64,000 bases of DNA from Kribbella jiaozuonensis (GCF_005233875.1 NZ_SZPZ01000006.1:248001-312000); one strand, 5' to 3'; positions 15,580 to 24,615 are shown, counted from the first letter of the stretch. The notes: a model not told the origin generated them from the sequence alone. Numbers and translations: made by a program.

Positions 15580-16737
15580 ATGGCAGTACGACGACGTGCG
15601 GTGCTCGGGGGCATGCTGGCCGGCGCCGCGGCGCTGGCGACGACCGGTTGCATCGCGGACACCTACGCGGATACGACCAGCGATCACGGCACGAAGAGCA
15701 CCACGACCGCGAACCCGAAACAGGGCGACCAGCCCGATCGGATCACGGTTGTCGCGACTGGCGACGTTCTGCTTCACGAACGCCTGTGGACGACGGCGAA
15801 GCGTGACGGCAAGGGCGGGGACTGGGACTTCGCGCCGCTGATGAGCAGCGTGAAACCCCTTGTGCAGAAGGCGGATCTCGCTATCGCGCACCTGGAGACC
15901 CCGCTCGCACCTGCCGGTGGTCCGTACCACGGCTACCCGCTCTTCCAAGGGCCTCCGCAGATCGCGAGCGCGCTGAAGCAGACCGGGTACGACCTGTGCA
16001 CGACGGCCAGCAACCACAGCTTCGACGGCGGTGCGAACGGTGTCGACCGGACGCTCAACACCTTGGAGAAGGTGGGTTTGAAGCACGCGGGTACGGCGCG
16101 GTCGCGGGCCGAGGCTGAACAGACGACGATCGTTGACGTCGGTGGGGTGAAGATCGCTTCGTTGAGTTTCACGTTCGGGTTCAACGGGTTGCCGTATCCG
16201 AACGGGCAGACCTGGCGTGCGGGCAAGATCGATGCGAAGACGATCGCTCGGAAGGCCCAGGAGGCTAAGGATCGTGGGGCTGATCTCGTGTTGGTCAGCT
16301 GCCACTGGGGTACGGAGTACTCGAGCAAGCTGAATGACCAGCAGCGGGAGGTCGCGCCGGAACTGCTTGCTGATAGCAACATTGATCTGGTGATCGGTCA
16401 CCACGCGCATGTCGTGCAGCCGATGGAGCAGATCAACGGGAAGTGGGTCGCGTACGGGCTGGGCAATCTGGTCGCCGCGCATCGCGAGCCCGAGAGCACG
16501 AAGGCCGAGGGGCTGCTGGTCCGCTTCACGTTCAAGCGGGATGGCGATCGGTGGTCGACCGAGCAGGCTGAGTTCGCGCCGCTGTTGATGACTGATGTGC
16601 TGCCGGTGCGGCTTCTCGACGTACGGCGGGAGCTTGCGAAGGGCACGTCGGTGGCGAAGCGGAGCCGGCTCGAGTTGGCGGAGCGGCGTACGACGGAGAC
16701 GGTTCTGTCGCTCGGGGCGGCGCCGAAAATGCTTTGA
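15580..16737 (+). CDS. CapA-family lipoprotein (PGA_cap metallophosphoesterase)
   Basis: This 385-residue exported protein belongs to the CapA/PgsA family, which has a calcineurin-like metallophosphoesterase fold linked to poly-gamma-glutamate in some bacteria. The N-terminus has RRRAVLGG, a Tat-like motif, a hydrophobic stretch and the lipobox TTGC, so it is probably a Tat-exported lipoprotein. Metal-site motifs are VVATGDVLLHE, TASNHSFDGG, VSCHWGTEY and IGHHAHVVQP. ATG 15580 follows AAGGGGGTGGGG; GTG 15574 is the alternative. No other capsule genes are adjacent, so its role here is unknown. Confidence 0.88.
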   Translation: MAVRRRAVLGGMLAGAAALATTGCIADTYADTTSDHGTKSTTTANPKQGDQPDRITVVATGDVLLHERLWTTAKRDGKGGDWDFAPLMSSVKPLVQKADLAIAHLETPLAPAGGPYHGYPLFQGPPQIASALKQTGYDLCTTASNHSFDGGANGVDRTLNTLEKVGLKHAGTARSRAEAEQTTIVDVGGVKIASLSFTFGFNGLPYPNGQTWRAGKIDAKTIARKAQEAKDRGADLVLVSCHWGTEYSSKLNDQQREVAPELLADSNIDLVIGHHAHVVQPMEQINGKWVAYGLGNLVAAHREPESTKAEGLLVRFTFKRDGDRWSTEQAEFAPLLMTDVLPVRLLDVRRELAKGTSVAKRSRLELAERRTTETVLSLGAAPKML

Positions 16738-16798
16738 GCTGTTGGGGTTCGACGATCTAGGGTCCGTTGCATGATTACGTACTTCGTGATGGTCCGTC

Positions 16799-17341
16799 GT
16801 GCCCGGCTCCGGGCAGGCGAGGGGTGCCTGGGGATGGCATCCGCTCGATAGTCGTTGGGCCCAACGGGTTGTGGACGCGGCCGGGGTCAAACCCGGTGAG
16901 CTCGTCCTCGACGTCGGGGCCGGACTCGGTGCGCTGACTGCACCGCTGGTCCGGGCCGGTGCCCGGGTGGTCGCCGTCGAACTCCATCCTGGTCGTGCCG
17001 ATCGGTTACGTCGGCGGTTTGCTGATGCGCCGGTGACGGTGGTTCGTGCTGATGCCGGTGATCTTCGGTTGCCGTCGCGGCCGTTCCGGGTGGTGTCTAG
17101 TCCGCCGTACAACGTCTCTACGTTGTTGCTGAAGCGGTTGTTGGCGCCGGGATCGCGGTTGGTGTCGGCTGATCTGGTGCTTCAGCGGCAGGTGGCGAAC
17201 CGGTGGGCGCGCGGCGAGGCGCCCGGTGCTAATCGGTGGTTCCGGTACTACGACCCGTCTATTGGGCTTCGGCTTCCCCGCAAGGCGTTTACCCCGCCTC
17301 CACATGTGGATTCAGCAGTACTCCTACTACGCAAACGCTAA
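16799..17341 (+). CDS. short Erm/KsgA-like rRNA adenine methyltransferase
   Basis: This 180-residue SAM-dependent methyltransferase of the rRNA adenine N6-methylase group contains motif I VLDVGAGLGALT (residues 36-47) and the acidic VELHPGR. The motif IV region is SPPYNVST, where Erm/KsgA proteins have Asn-x-Pro-Tyr/Phe; here the Asn is Ser101. The C-terminal helical RNA-recognition domain of Erm (about 80 residues) is missing. GTG 16799 is the only usable start because in-frame stops lie at 16787 and 16772. It might give macrolide-type resistance or modify another RNA; the Ser substitution makes this uncertain. Confidence 0.75.
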   Translation: MPGSGQARGAWGWHPLDSRWAQRVVDAAGVKPGELVLDVGAGLGALTAPLVRAGARVVAVELHPGRADRLRRRFADAPVTVVRADAGDLRLPSRPFRVVSSPPYNVSTLLLKRLLAPGSRLVSADLVLQRQVANRWARGEAPGANRWFRYYDPSIGLRLPRKAFTPPPHVDSAVLLLRKR

Positions 17342-17371
17342 AAGACCCCCGCCAGCCTGGCGGGGGTCTTT
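17341..17371. terminator. bidirectional terminator
   Basis: AAAGACCCCCGCCA (17341-17354) pairs perfectly with TGGCGGGGGTCTTT (17358-17371) over a three-base loop. The hairpin overlaps the last base of the Erm-like gene and ends six bases before the stop of the convergent ABC gene. The A- and T-rich ends let it work in both directions. Confidence 0.95.
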
Positions 17372-17376
17372 CAGCA

Positions 17377-19113
17377 TCAGCCGTGCCAGGAGTTCCAGAG
17401 GGCGGCGTAGGAGCCTTGGCGGGCTACTAGGTCTTCGTGGCTGCCTAGTTCTGTGATTTGGCCGTCTTCTACTACTGCTACTCGGTCGGCGTCGTGGGCG
17501 GTGTAGAGGCGGTGGGCGATGGCTATTACTGTCCGGCCCTCTAGTACTGCGGCTAGGGAGCGTTCCATGTGGCGGGCGGCTCGGGGATCGATCAGGGAGG
17601 TTGCTTCGTCTAGGACGAGCGTGTGGGGGTCGGCTAGGACCAGGCGGGCTAGTGCCAACTGCTGCGCCTGCGCAGGTGTTAGTGCTAGCTGGCCGGAGCC
17701 GACTCGGGTGTCCAGGCCGTCGGGTAGCGCCTGCGCCCACTCGCGGGCGTCGACTGCTTCCAGCGCCTCCAGCAGTTCGGCGTCGGACGCTGACGGTCGC
17801 GCCATCGACAGGTTGTCTCGCAGTGTGCCGACGAAGACGTGGTGTTCCTGGGTCACGAGCGCGACCTGCTTGCGGAGCTCGTCCAGCGGCAGCTCCGTCA
17901 TGCCGACACCGCCGACCGTCACCGAACCGGTCCGTGGCGGGTGGATACCCGCGACCAACCGCCCCAGCGTCGACTTGCCGGCACCCGACGGCCCGACCAT
18001 CGCGATCCGCTCACCCGGCTGGATGGTCAGATCCACACCGTGCAGTACGTCGCGACCCTCGACGTACGAGAACCGCACATCGCGCGCCTCAACCAGCTCC
18101 GACGAAGGCTTCTGCCCCGACGGCGTCCGGTCGTCCGGTACGTCGCTGATCCCCAGCAGCCGCGCGAACGCCGCACCACCGGACTGCAGCTCGTCCAACC
18201 ACGACAGCAACCGGTCAACCGGATCGATCAGCTGGTTCACATACAAGACAGCAGCCGTCACCGCACCGAGCGAGACATGACCGTTGAGGTGCAGCCACCC
18301 ACCGAACAGCAGCGTCCCCACGACCGGCACCAGATAGCCCAACTCGGCCACCGGGAAGTACACAGTCCGCAGAAACAACGTGTAGCGCTCGGCCAGATAT
18401 GACCCGCGGATATCCACATCCCCGCGCCGAACCCGATCGTCGTACCGCCGCAACGCCTCGACAGTCCGAGCACCCTCGACAGTCTCAGCCAGCGAGCTCG
18501 TCATCTGCGCGTACGCCGCGTTCTCCCGCAGGTACCCGTCCTTCGCGCGACGCAGATACCACTTCGTGCTCAGCCACAGCAGCGGGACCATCGCGACCAG
18601 CGGCACCAGCACCCAGACCCCGACCAGCACGGTCGCGACAGCCGTGAAGATCACGGTGACGAACGCGATGATCGTCTCCGGTACGGCGAACCGCACCGTC
18701 CGCGACAACGTGTCGACGTCCCGCGACGTCCGCGACAGCAGATCGCCGGTGCCGGCCCGCTCGACCGTCCCGATCGGCAGCGCCAACGCGTTGTCCACGA
18801 ACTCTTCACGCAGCTCCGCCAGCACCTGCTCGCCCAGCGCGAACGACCGGTACCGCGCCCAGCGCGTCAGCAACGACTGCGCGACGATGAAGACCGCGAT
18901 CACCACGATGACCTCGTTGACCTTCGCGGCGGTCGTGCCGTTCTGCACGTCCTCCACCAGGTCACCGATCAGCCGCGGCGCCGCCAGCCCGGACACCGCC
19001 GCCAGCACGTGCAGCAGCAGCGCGATCAACAGGTTGCGCGGGTGCCGCCGCGCCAGCCGGCGCGCATGCTGCCGAATCTCGACCGGCCCGGCGACGGGCA
19101 GGATCTGCCTCAT
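17377..19113 (-). CDS. ABC exporter half-transporter (canonical Walker, degenerate signature)
   Basis: This 578-residue half-transporter has an N-terminal six-helix exporter domain and a C-terminal ATPase. The Walker A GPSGAGKST and Walker B HTLVLDEATS with the catalytic Glu are intact. The signature LSGGQ is replaced by LTPAQ. Its ATG overlaps the stop of the upstream half-transporter (ATGA), so the two surely form a heterodimer. The partner has the reverse defects, so only one of the two shared ATP sites should hydrolyse. Substrate unknown; drug, peptide or lipid export are the usual roles of this class. Confidence 0.93.
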   Translation of the reverse strand: MRQILPVAGPVEIRQHARRLARRHPRNLLIALLLHVLAAVSGLAAPRLIGDLVEDVQNGTTAAKVNEVIVVIAVFIVAQSLLTRWARYRSFALGEQVLAELREEFVDNALALPIGTVERAGTGDLLSRTSRDVDTLSRTVRFAVPETIIAFVTVIFTAVATVLVGVWVLVPLVAMVPLLWLSTKWYLRRAKDGYLRENAAYAQMTSSLAETVEGARTVEALRRYDDRVRRGDVDIRGSYLAERYTLFLRTVYFPVAELGYLVPVVGTLLFGGWLHLNGHVSLGAVTAAVLYVNQLIDPVDRLLSWLDELQSGGAAFARLLGISDVPDDRTPSGQKPSSELVEARDVRFSYVEGRDVLHGVDLTIQPGERIAMVGPSGAGKSTLGRLVAGIHPPRTGSVTVGGVGMTELPLDELRKQVALVTQEHHVFVGTLRDNLSMARPSASDAELLEALEAVDAREWAQALPDGLDTRVGSGQLALTPAQAQQLALARLVLADPHTLVLDEATSLIDPRAARHMERSLAAVLEGRTVIAIAHRLYTAHDADRVAVVEDGQITELGSHEDLVARQGSYAALWNSWHG

Positions 19114-20831
19114 CGGAGGGCCTCCTCTTCTTCGGTCTGGCGGGTGACGGTCCGGCGGTACTGCGGCTCGCTCTCGAGCAGCTCGCGGTGCTTGCCGGTG
19201 GCAACCACTCGGCCGGCGGCAACGAAGATGACCTCGTCGACGCGGTCGAGCAGGAGCGGGCTCGCGGTCAGTACGACGGTGCTCCGGCCGGCTCGGTGGT
19301 CGCGCAACCGCTCCGCGATCCGCGCCTCGGTGTGCGCGTCCACGGCGGAGGTCGGCTCGACCAGCACCAGCACGGACGGGTCCGCGAGCAGCGCCCGCAC
19401 GAGCACCAGCCGCTGGCGCTGACCGCCCGAGAACGAGCGGCCCTTCTCCTCGACCTCGGAGTCGAGCCCGTCCGGCAGCGCGACCAGCACGTCCTCCGCG
19501 GACGCCGTACGCATCGCTGCCATCAGTTCGTCATCGGTACGACGGCCGTCCGGGTCGAGCTCGGTCCGCAGTACGCCGGTGAACATCTGCGAGCCGGTGT
19601 CGCTCACCAGGATCCGCTCCCGGACATCCGCTCGGGTAGCGCTGGCCAGCGTCACGCCGCCGTACCTGACCTCGCTCGATTCGTCGTACCGCCCCAGGCG
19701 GTCCGCGAGCTCGGCGTAGCTGTCCGGCTCGGCGGAGACGACCGCGGTGAGCAGTCCGTCGCGCGCCCGTACGCCGGAGACCGGATCGACCAGGTCGCCG
19801 TGGTCCGGCAGCTGCAGCGGCGCAGCGGGATCGGTAATGTCGGGCTCCAGCTTCAGCACGCGGATCACTCGGCCCGCCGCGACCAGCCCACGCATCAGCT
19901 GGTTGGCGAAGTCGGTCGCCGTCCGCAGCGGCAGCACCAGGAACGTCGCATACCCGTAGAACGCGACCAGCGACCCGGCGCTCAGATCGCCACGGAGCGC
20001 GAAGTGCGCACCCAGGCCGACCACGAGCACGACGAAGATCCCGGGCAGCAGCACCTGGGCCGCGTCCAGCATCGACTGGATGCCGGCGACGCGCACACCC
20101 GCCTTCCGCACCTCCTGCGACTCACTCCGGTACCGCCGGGAGAACGACTCCTCACCGCCGATACCGCGCAGCACCCGCAGCCCGGCCACGATGTCCGAAC
20201 CCAGCGAGTTCAGCTCGCCGACCGCCTCACGCTGCGCGGACTGCCGCCGGTGCAGCGGTCGCAGCATCGGCCCGAGGCAGAAGAGCATGATCGGTACGCC
20301 GATGAGCACCACCAGGCCGAGCACGGTCGAGGACGAGAGCAGGATCGCCGCGACCACGACGAACGCGACGATCGCGCCCGCGAACCGGGCCGAGACCTCC
20401 ATCAGGTTCCCGATGTAGGAGAGGTCGCCGGCGCCGACGCTGACCACCTCTCCGGTCGCCAGATGCTTCGGCAGCGTCGCCCCGAGGTGGGCCGACTTCC
20501 GCGTCACGACCTGGACCGTCCGGTACGCCGCCATCAGCCAGTTGGTCACCGCGAACCGGTGCCGCATGATGCCGGCCAGCGCCTGCACCACGCCGACCGC
20601 GAACAGCAGCGCGGTCCACTGCAGCAGCCGCTCGCCGTCCTTCGCCGCGATGCCCTCGTCGATCGCCCGCCCGAGGATCGCCGGGATGAACGCCTGCGCT
20701 CCCATCCAGACAATGCCGAAGGCCATCCCGCCCGCGAGCGTGCGGGCCTGACCGCCGGCCACCCACCACAGATAGCGGGCCGGCGAGCGGTGATTCGGGA
20801 CGCCGGGATCGGCGAGGGGCAGTTGTCTCAT
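19110..20831 (-). CDS. ABC exporter half-transporter (degenerate Walker, canonical signature)
   Basis: This 573-residue partner of the downstream half-transporter has six predicted membrane helices and an ATPase domain. The signature FSGGQRQRL is perfect. The Walker A region reads VVSAEPDSYAELADRLG with no Gly-Lys-Ser/Thr, and Walker B reads VLVLVEPTS with the Asp changed to Val. It is the first gene of the two-gene unit, with GAGGGGG before the ATG. The 158-bp space to the divergent phosphodiesterase gene holds the promoters but no clear operator. Confidence 0.93.
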   Translation of the reverse strand: MRQLPLADPGVPNHRSPARYLWWVAGGQARTLAGGMAFGIVWMGAQAFIPAILGRAIDEGIAAKDGERLLQWTALLFAVGVVQALAGIMRHRFAVTNWLMAAYRTVQVVTRKSAHLGATLPKHLATGEVVSVGAGDLSYIGNLMEVSARFAGAIVAFVVVAAILLSSSTVLGLVVLIGVPIMLFCLGPMLRPLHRRQSAQREAVGELNSLGSDIVAGLRVLRGIGGEESFSRRYRSESQEVRKAGVRVAGIQSMLDAAQVLLPGIFVVLVVGLGAHFALRGDLSAGSLVAFYGYATFLVLPLRTATDFANQLMRGLVAAGRVIRVLKLEPDITDPAAPLQLPDHGDLVDPVSGVRARDGLLTAVVSAEPDSYAELADRLGRYDESSEVRYGGVTLASATRADVRERILVSDTGSQMFTGVLRTELDPDGRRTDDELMAAMRTASAEDVLVALPDGLDSEVEEKGRSFSGGQRQRLVLVRALLADPSVLVLVEPTSAVDAHTEARIAERLRDHRAGRSTVVLTASPLLLDRVDEVIFVAAGRVVATGKHRELLESEPQYRRTVTRQTEEEEALR

Positions 20832-20989
20832 GGCCCCCTCAGGCTAGGTCTCCGCTCCGACAGTTTGCATGCGAATTAATCGCGTCTGTGGACAGCCCCG
20901 AACCGCACCATCGTGACGGTCGGTAGACCTTCACCTTGCGTTGGGCAACGGGTTCCCGCTGGGCAATGTCCGGCCCCTGTCCTGGATCC

Positions 20990-21955
20990 ATGTTGGTGAT
21001 CGCGCATCGGGGAGCGAGTGGCTACCGCCCGGAACACACGCCGGCGGCCTATCGGCTGGCCGCGGCACAGGGCGCCGACTACCTGGAACCGGACCTGGTC
21101 GCGACCCTCGACGGCGTGCTGGTCTGCCGGCACGAGAACGAGATCTCGAGTACGACGGACGTCGCCGAGCACCCGGTCTTCGCCGACCGGAAGATCACCA
21201 AGATCGTTGACGGGACAGCAGTCACCGGCTGGTTCGTCGAGGATTTCACGCTCGCCGAGCTGCGCACGCTCCGTGCCCGGGAACGGATGCCCGCGCTCCG
21301 GGCGAACAACACGGCGTACGACGGGTTGGAGGCGATCCCGACCTTCGACGAGGTGGTCGGACTGGCGCGGCGGGAGTCCGCGCGGCTCGGTCACCCGATC
21401 GGGGTGATCCCGGAGATCAAGCACCCGGCGTACTTCCGGCGGCTCGGACTGCCACTGGAGGAGCTGCTGACCGAGCGGATCCTGGCGCTCGGACTGCGCG
21501 AGGACGAGATCATGGTGCAGTCGTTCGAGCCGACGAGCCTGCGACGGCTCTCGGTGATGACACGGGTGCCGCTGGTCCAGCTGATTGACTCGGAGAGTGC
21601 GCCGAACGACTTCCTGCGGACCGGTGACGGTCGCACGTACGCCGACCTGATCGAGCCGGCCGGGCTACGGGAGATCGCGACGTACGCGCAGGTGCTGGCG
21701 CCGCACAAGGACCTGGTCATTCCACGTACTGCGGACGGTTGTCTGGGGGAGCCGACCCGGCTGGTCGAGCAGGCCCACCGGCTCGGTCTGGCTGTACAGG
21801 TCTGGACGTTCCGTGCGGAGCGTCGCTTCCTGCCCACTGCTACTGACTACCCGACAGAGTTGAAGCGATTCGCCGCTCTGGGTCTGCAGGGCGTCTTCGC
21901 CGACCACCCGGACCAGGCGCTGGCGGCACTGCGCAGGCCGGCTCTCAAGGTCTAG
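20990..21955 (+). CDS. glycerophosphodiester phosphodiesterase
   Basis: This GDPD-family TIM-barrel enzyme hydrolyses glycerophosphodiesters to sn-glycerol-3-phosphate and an alcohol. The 321-residue protein begins MLVIAHRGASGYRPEHT, which carries the catalytic His and Arg and a metal Glu. Next come GADYLEPDLVATLDG with the acidic metal ligands and VCRHE with the second His. The insert between strands makes it GlpQ-like in size. It has no signal peptide, so it is probably cytoplasmic. ATG 20990 is chosen because the family begins right at the VIAHRG strand. It ends just before a strong terminator. Confidence 0.9.
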   Translation: MLVIAHRGASGYRPEHTPAAYRLAAAQGADYLEPDLVATLDGVLVCRHENEISSTTDVAEHPVFADRKITKIVDGTAVTGWFVEDFTLAELRTLRARERMPALRANNTAYDGLEAIPTFDEVVGLARRESARLGHPIGVIPEIKHPAYFRRLGLPLEELLTERILALGLREDEIMVQSFEPTSLRRLSVMTRVPLVQLIDSESAPNDFLRTGDGRTYADLIEPAGLREIATYAQVLAPHKDLVIPRTADGCLGEPTRLVEQAHRLGLAVQVWTFRAERRFLPTATDYPTELKRFAALGLQGVFADHPDQALAALRRPALKV

Positions 21956-21964
21956 ACAGTCGAC

Positions 21965-21996
21965 GGCGGGGTGACCGCCGCTGCGGTCACCCCGCC
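21965..21996. terminator. terminator between GDPD and pspC
   Basis: GGCGGGGTGACCGC (21965-21978) and GCGGTCACCCCGCC (21983-21996) form a perfect 14-bp stem with a CGCT loop. It sits between two convergent genes. There is no T-tract, which is common for actinobacterial terminators. Confidence 0.9.
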
Positions 21997-22036
21997 CGAG
22001 TGACTGGGGCTGCGCCCGCTACAGGCGCAGGCGGTG

Positions 22037-22378
22037 TCACGCCGCCGGGGGCTTGTTGTTGGTGGTGGTGTCGTCGTAGATGCGGGAGGCGATGTCGTTC
22101 TCGGTCGAGTCCTGGTTCTGGTTGACCGACTGCTGAACGTTCTGCCACACGGCCTTGCCGTCGGACTCCGGGATCACGATCCACGCGACCGCGTAGCCGA
22201 TCATCGCGGCGCCGCCGGTGATGAGGGTGAGGCCCACCCAGCCGAGGCGGACCAGGGTCACGTCGACGTTGAGGTACTCGGCGATGCCGCCGGAGACGCC
22301 GGAGAGCATCCGCTGGTTCGAGGAGCGACGGAGGACCTTGCCGGACAGGTTCTGGAACGGTGCGTTGGAGTTCGTCAT
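22037..22378 (-). CDS. PspC-domain membrane protein
   Basis: This 113-residue protein has the PspC domain: RSSNQRMLSGVSGGIAEYLNVDVTLVRLGWV followed by a hydrophobic helix (LTLITGGAAMIGYAVAWIVIP). PspC proteins sit in the inner membrane and take part in envelope-stress sensing. The C-terminal 35 residues are polar and low-complexity. It stands alone, without pspA nearby. ATG 22378 gives the expected short cytosolic N-terminus. Confidence 0.9.
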   Translation of the reverse strand: MTNSNAPFQNLSGKVLRRSSNQRMLSGVSGGIAEYLNVDVTLVRLGWVGLTLITGGAAMIGYAVAWIVIPESDGKAVWQNVQQSVNQNQDSTENDIASRIYDDTTTNNKPPAA

Positions 22379-22495
22379 GGCTCTACTGTCCCGTTTCCGT
22401 GCTGTTCACGGCATCCGGATCGGTACCGACCGACCCCTGATCCACCCCTGACGACTTTCGTGACAAGACACTTGCCCAGCGCTGAGACTTAAGGG

Positions 22496-23236
22496 GTGGA
22501 GCCTCGCCCCGATGCGACCCGAGGCCGTGGCGTGCTGGCATCAGCAGCCGCCGCGATCACGGTGCTGGCCGTCATCGGCGTCACCAATGCGCTGAGCTCC
22601 AACGGCGGCGGAACACTGATCATCACCCCTGACCCGCCCCCGGGACCGGTAGCGATGCGAATGGTCGGCTACGGGCACGCGGCGATCGCCGTACCGAAGG
22701 TGTGGGGTACGAACGCCTCTCGCTGCGGCATCCCGCACCGCGACACAGTGCTGATCGACGACCCTGCTGCAGCGTCGTACTGCGACCTGCCGCGCCCGCC
22801 GGACGTCGACAGCGTGGAGCTCGGTACTGATCCGCCCAGCGGCTTCCAGGTCGACGAGGTTTTCCTCGTGAACGGAGTGCGCGCCGAGCGCCGGAAGACC
22901 ACGTGTGCGAGTGACGACGTGTGTTGGGGTGCGGTGGGTCTCCCGTCGTTGCACGTGTGGTTCCGGGCGTCCTCGTCCACCGATGCATCGGTGGTGGACG
23001 AGATCCTCTCGCGGATCGAGATCCTGCCCGACCGGGTCGGTGTGCCGAGCTCCCGGACGACGGACGGCCGCGACAGTACGGCGTACGCGAAGAGTCTGCG
23101 CGAGCTGGGGCTCAGGACTGAGATCAGCACCAGGACGTCGACCGTCTACAAGCCCGGCCGCCTCGTCAGCGTCTCGCCGTCGCCCGGGACCCTCCTGAGC
23201 CCGGGTGAGACTGTCACGCTGACGGTCATCAAGTAG
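22496..23236 (+). CDS. membrane-anchored PASTA-domain protein (copy 1)
   Basis: This 246-residue protein has an N-terminal membrane helix (LASAAAAITVLAVIGV), an extracytoplasmic domain starting AMRMVGYGHAAIAVP, and a C-terminal PASTA-like unit (VYKPGRLVSVSPSPGTLLSPGETVTLTVIK). It is a clear paralogue of the protein at 23773-24615 but lacks that protein's N-terminal cytoplasmic segment. Start GTG 22496 is uncertain; an internal GTG is possible. It lies just upstream of the ECF sigma factor gene and may share its regulation. PASTA units usually bind peptidoglycan fragments or beta-lactams. Confidence 0.75.
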   Translation: MEPRPDATRGRGVLASAAAAITVLAVIGVTNALSSNGGGTLIITPDPPPGPVAMRMVGYGHAAIAVPKVWGTNASRCGIPHRDTVLIDDPAAASYCDLPRPPDVDSVELGTDPPSGFQVDEVFLVNGVRAERRKTTCASDDVCWGAVGLPSLHVWFRASSSTDASVVDEILSRIEILPDRVGVPSSRTTDGRDSTAYAKSLRELGLRTEISTRTSTVYKPGRLVSVSPSPGTLLSPGETVTLTVIK

Positions 23237-23284
23237 GGGGAACCAGCGCGGGCCGTCACCCTGTCTGTACGGGTGAGGAGGGGT

Positions 23285-23776
23285 ATGGACGACTTCAGCG
23301 AGTACGTGACCGCGCGCTGGCCCACGCTGGTCCGTGCGGCGGTTCTGCTCGGCTGCAACCCGCCTGAAGCCGAAGACCTCGTCCAGACCACGCTGGAACG
23401 CTGCCTGGTCAAGTGGAGCCGCGTCCGCGCCGCCGACGACCGGGACGCGTACGTGCACCGGGTGTTGATCAACTGCTTCCGCTCGTCCAGACGGCGCCGG
23501 TGGCACGGAGAGCGGCCGTCAGCGGTACTGCCTGAGTACGCCGACGTCGATCCGACCGCCGGCATCGACGAAACGGACGCAGTGATGCGAGCGCTCGACG
23601 GACTGCCCGACGACCAGCGCACAGCCGTCGTACTGCGTTACTACGCGCACCTCAACGAACAGCAGATGGCCTCTGTCCTCGGCGTCGCCGCCGGCACGGT
23701 CAAGAGCCGCCTGTCCCGTGCAGTGAAGGCCCTCGCACAGGACCCACACCTGTCAGAACTGCGAGACCCCCGATGA
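23285..23776 (+). CDS. ECF sigma factor, SigE-like
   Basis: This 163-residue extracytoplasmic-function sigma factor has a region 2 (LVRAAVLLGCNPPEAEDLVQTTLERCLVKW) and a region 4 helix-turn-helix (HLNEQQMASVLGVAAGTVKSRLSRA) of the actinobacterial SigE group. ATG 23285 has GAGGAGGGG directly upstream. Its stop overlaps the next ATG (ATGA), so the PASTA protein at 23773 is the likely membrane-bound partner or anti-sigma. It would redirect RNA polymerase during envelope stress. Confidence 0.92.
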   Translation: MDDFSEYVTARWPTLVRAAVLLGCNPPEAEDLVQTTLERCLVKWSRVRAADDRDAYVHRVLINCFRSSRRRRWHGERPSAVLPEYADVDPTAGIDETDAVMRALDGLPDDQRTAVVLRYYAHLNEQQMASVLGVAAGTVKSRLSRAVKALAQDPHLSELRDPR

Positions 23777-24615
23777 ACCTCACAGACCTCTTAGAACGCA
23801 CTGCCGAGCAAACCCCGGTCGGCCCACCCCCACTGGACACCCTGTACTCCGGAGCAGCCCGCCGGCGCCACCGCCGTACTGCGGGACTGGTCGCCGCGGT
23901 TGCTGTAGTGGCTGTGATCGGTGGATCGACCCTGCTGACCTCGCGTGGACCAATCGCCCCCGTCACATCACCAACCCCGGCGCCGGCACCGCCCGCGATG
24001 AGAATGGTCGGTTTCGGCCACGCTGCGATCGCCGTCCCGGCGGACTGGCCGACCAACAAGAGCCAATGCGGTACGCCGAAGCAGGACACCCTGCTGATCG
24101 ACGACCCGAGCGCAGCGCTCTTCTGCGGGGCGTTCCGTCCGGCAGGGGTCGAGAGTGTGGAGCTGTACTACGGCCGGCCACGGGTCGATTTCCGTGCTGA
24201 TGAGAAGTTCCAGATCGGGGGAGTTCCCGCCGAGCGGCAGCGGACGACCTGCTCGGTCTCCAACTACCCGAAGGCCAACACCACGACCTGTGGCAGCACG
24301 GTCAGCATCCCGTCCCTCAAGGTGTGGTTCCGCGCCGACTCGTCCACGAGTGCTGCGGAGGTCGATCGCATGCTTGCCCGGATCGCGATCGTGCCGGACC
24401 GGACCGGCGTGCCGAGCTTCCAGTCCCTCCGGGTCGACCTCAACGGGCCGACGGGGTCCGCGTACGCCGCTGTGCTCCGGCAGGTCGGGCTGAAGTCCCA
24501 GATCTACACGCTCAGGTCGCCGAACTATCCCCCCGGGGAGGTGCTGAAGGTGTCACCGGCTCCCGGGACGATGCTGAAGCCGGGTGCAACCGTGGCAGTG
24601 GTCGTCACCAGCTGA
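23773..24615 (+). CDS. membrane-anchored PASTA-domain protein (copy 2), putative anti-sigma partner
   Basis: The 280-residue protein starts with a cytoplasmic segment (MNLTDLLERTAEQTP, then an Arg/His-rich stretch). A membrane helix (GLVAAVAVVAVIGGSTLL) and an extracytoplasmic domain with a C-terminal PASTA-like unit follow. This topology, plus the 4-bp overlap with the ECF sigma gene, suggests that it holds the sigma factor and senses a wall-derived signal outside. No canonical zinc anti-sigma motif (H-x3-C-x2-C) is visible, so the anti-sigma role rests on context. It is paralogous to 22496-23236. Confidence 0.8.
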   Translation: MNLTDLLERTAEQTPVGPPPLDTLYSGAARRRHRRTAGLVAAVAVVAVIGGSTLLTSRGPIAPVTSPTPAPAPPAMRMVGFGHAAIAVPADWPTNKSQCGTPKQDTLLIDDPSAALFCGAFRPAGVESVELYYGRPRVDFRADEKFQIGGVPAERQRTTCSVSNYPKANTTTCGSTVSIPSLKVWFRADSSTSAAEVDRMLARIAIVPDRTGVPSFQSLRVDLNGPTGSAYAAVLRQVGLKSQIYTLRSPNYPPGEVLKVSPAPGTMLKPGATVAVVVTS

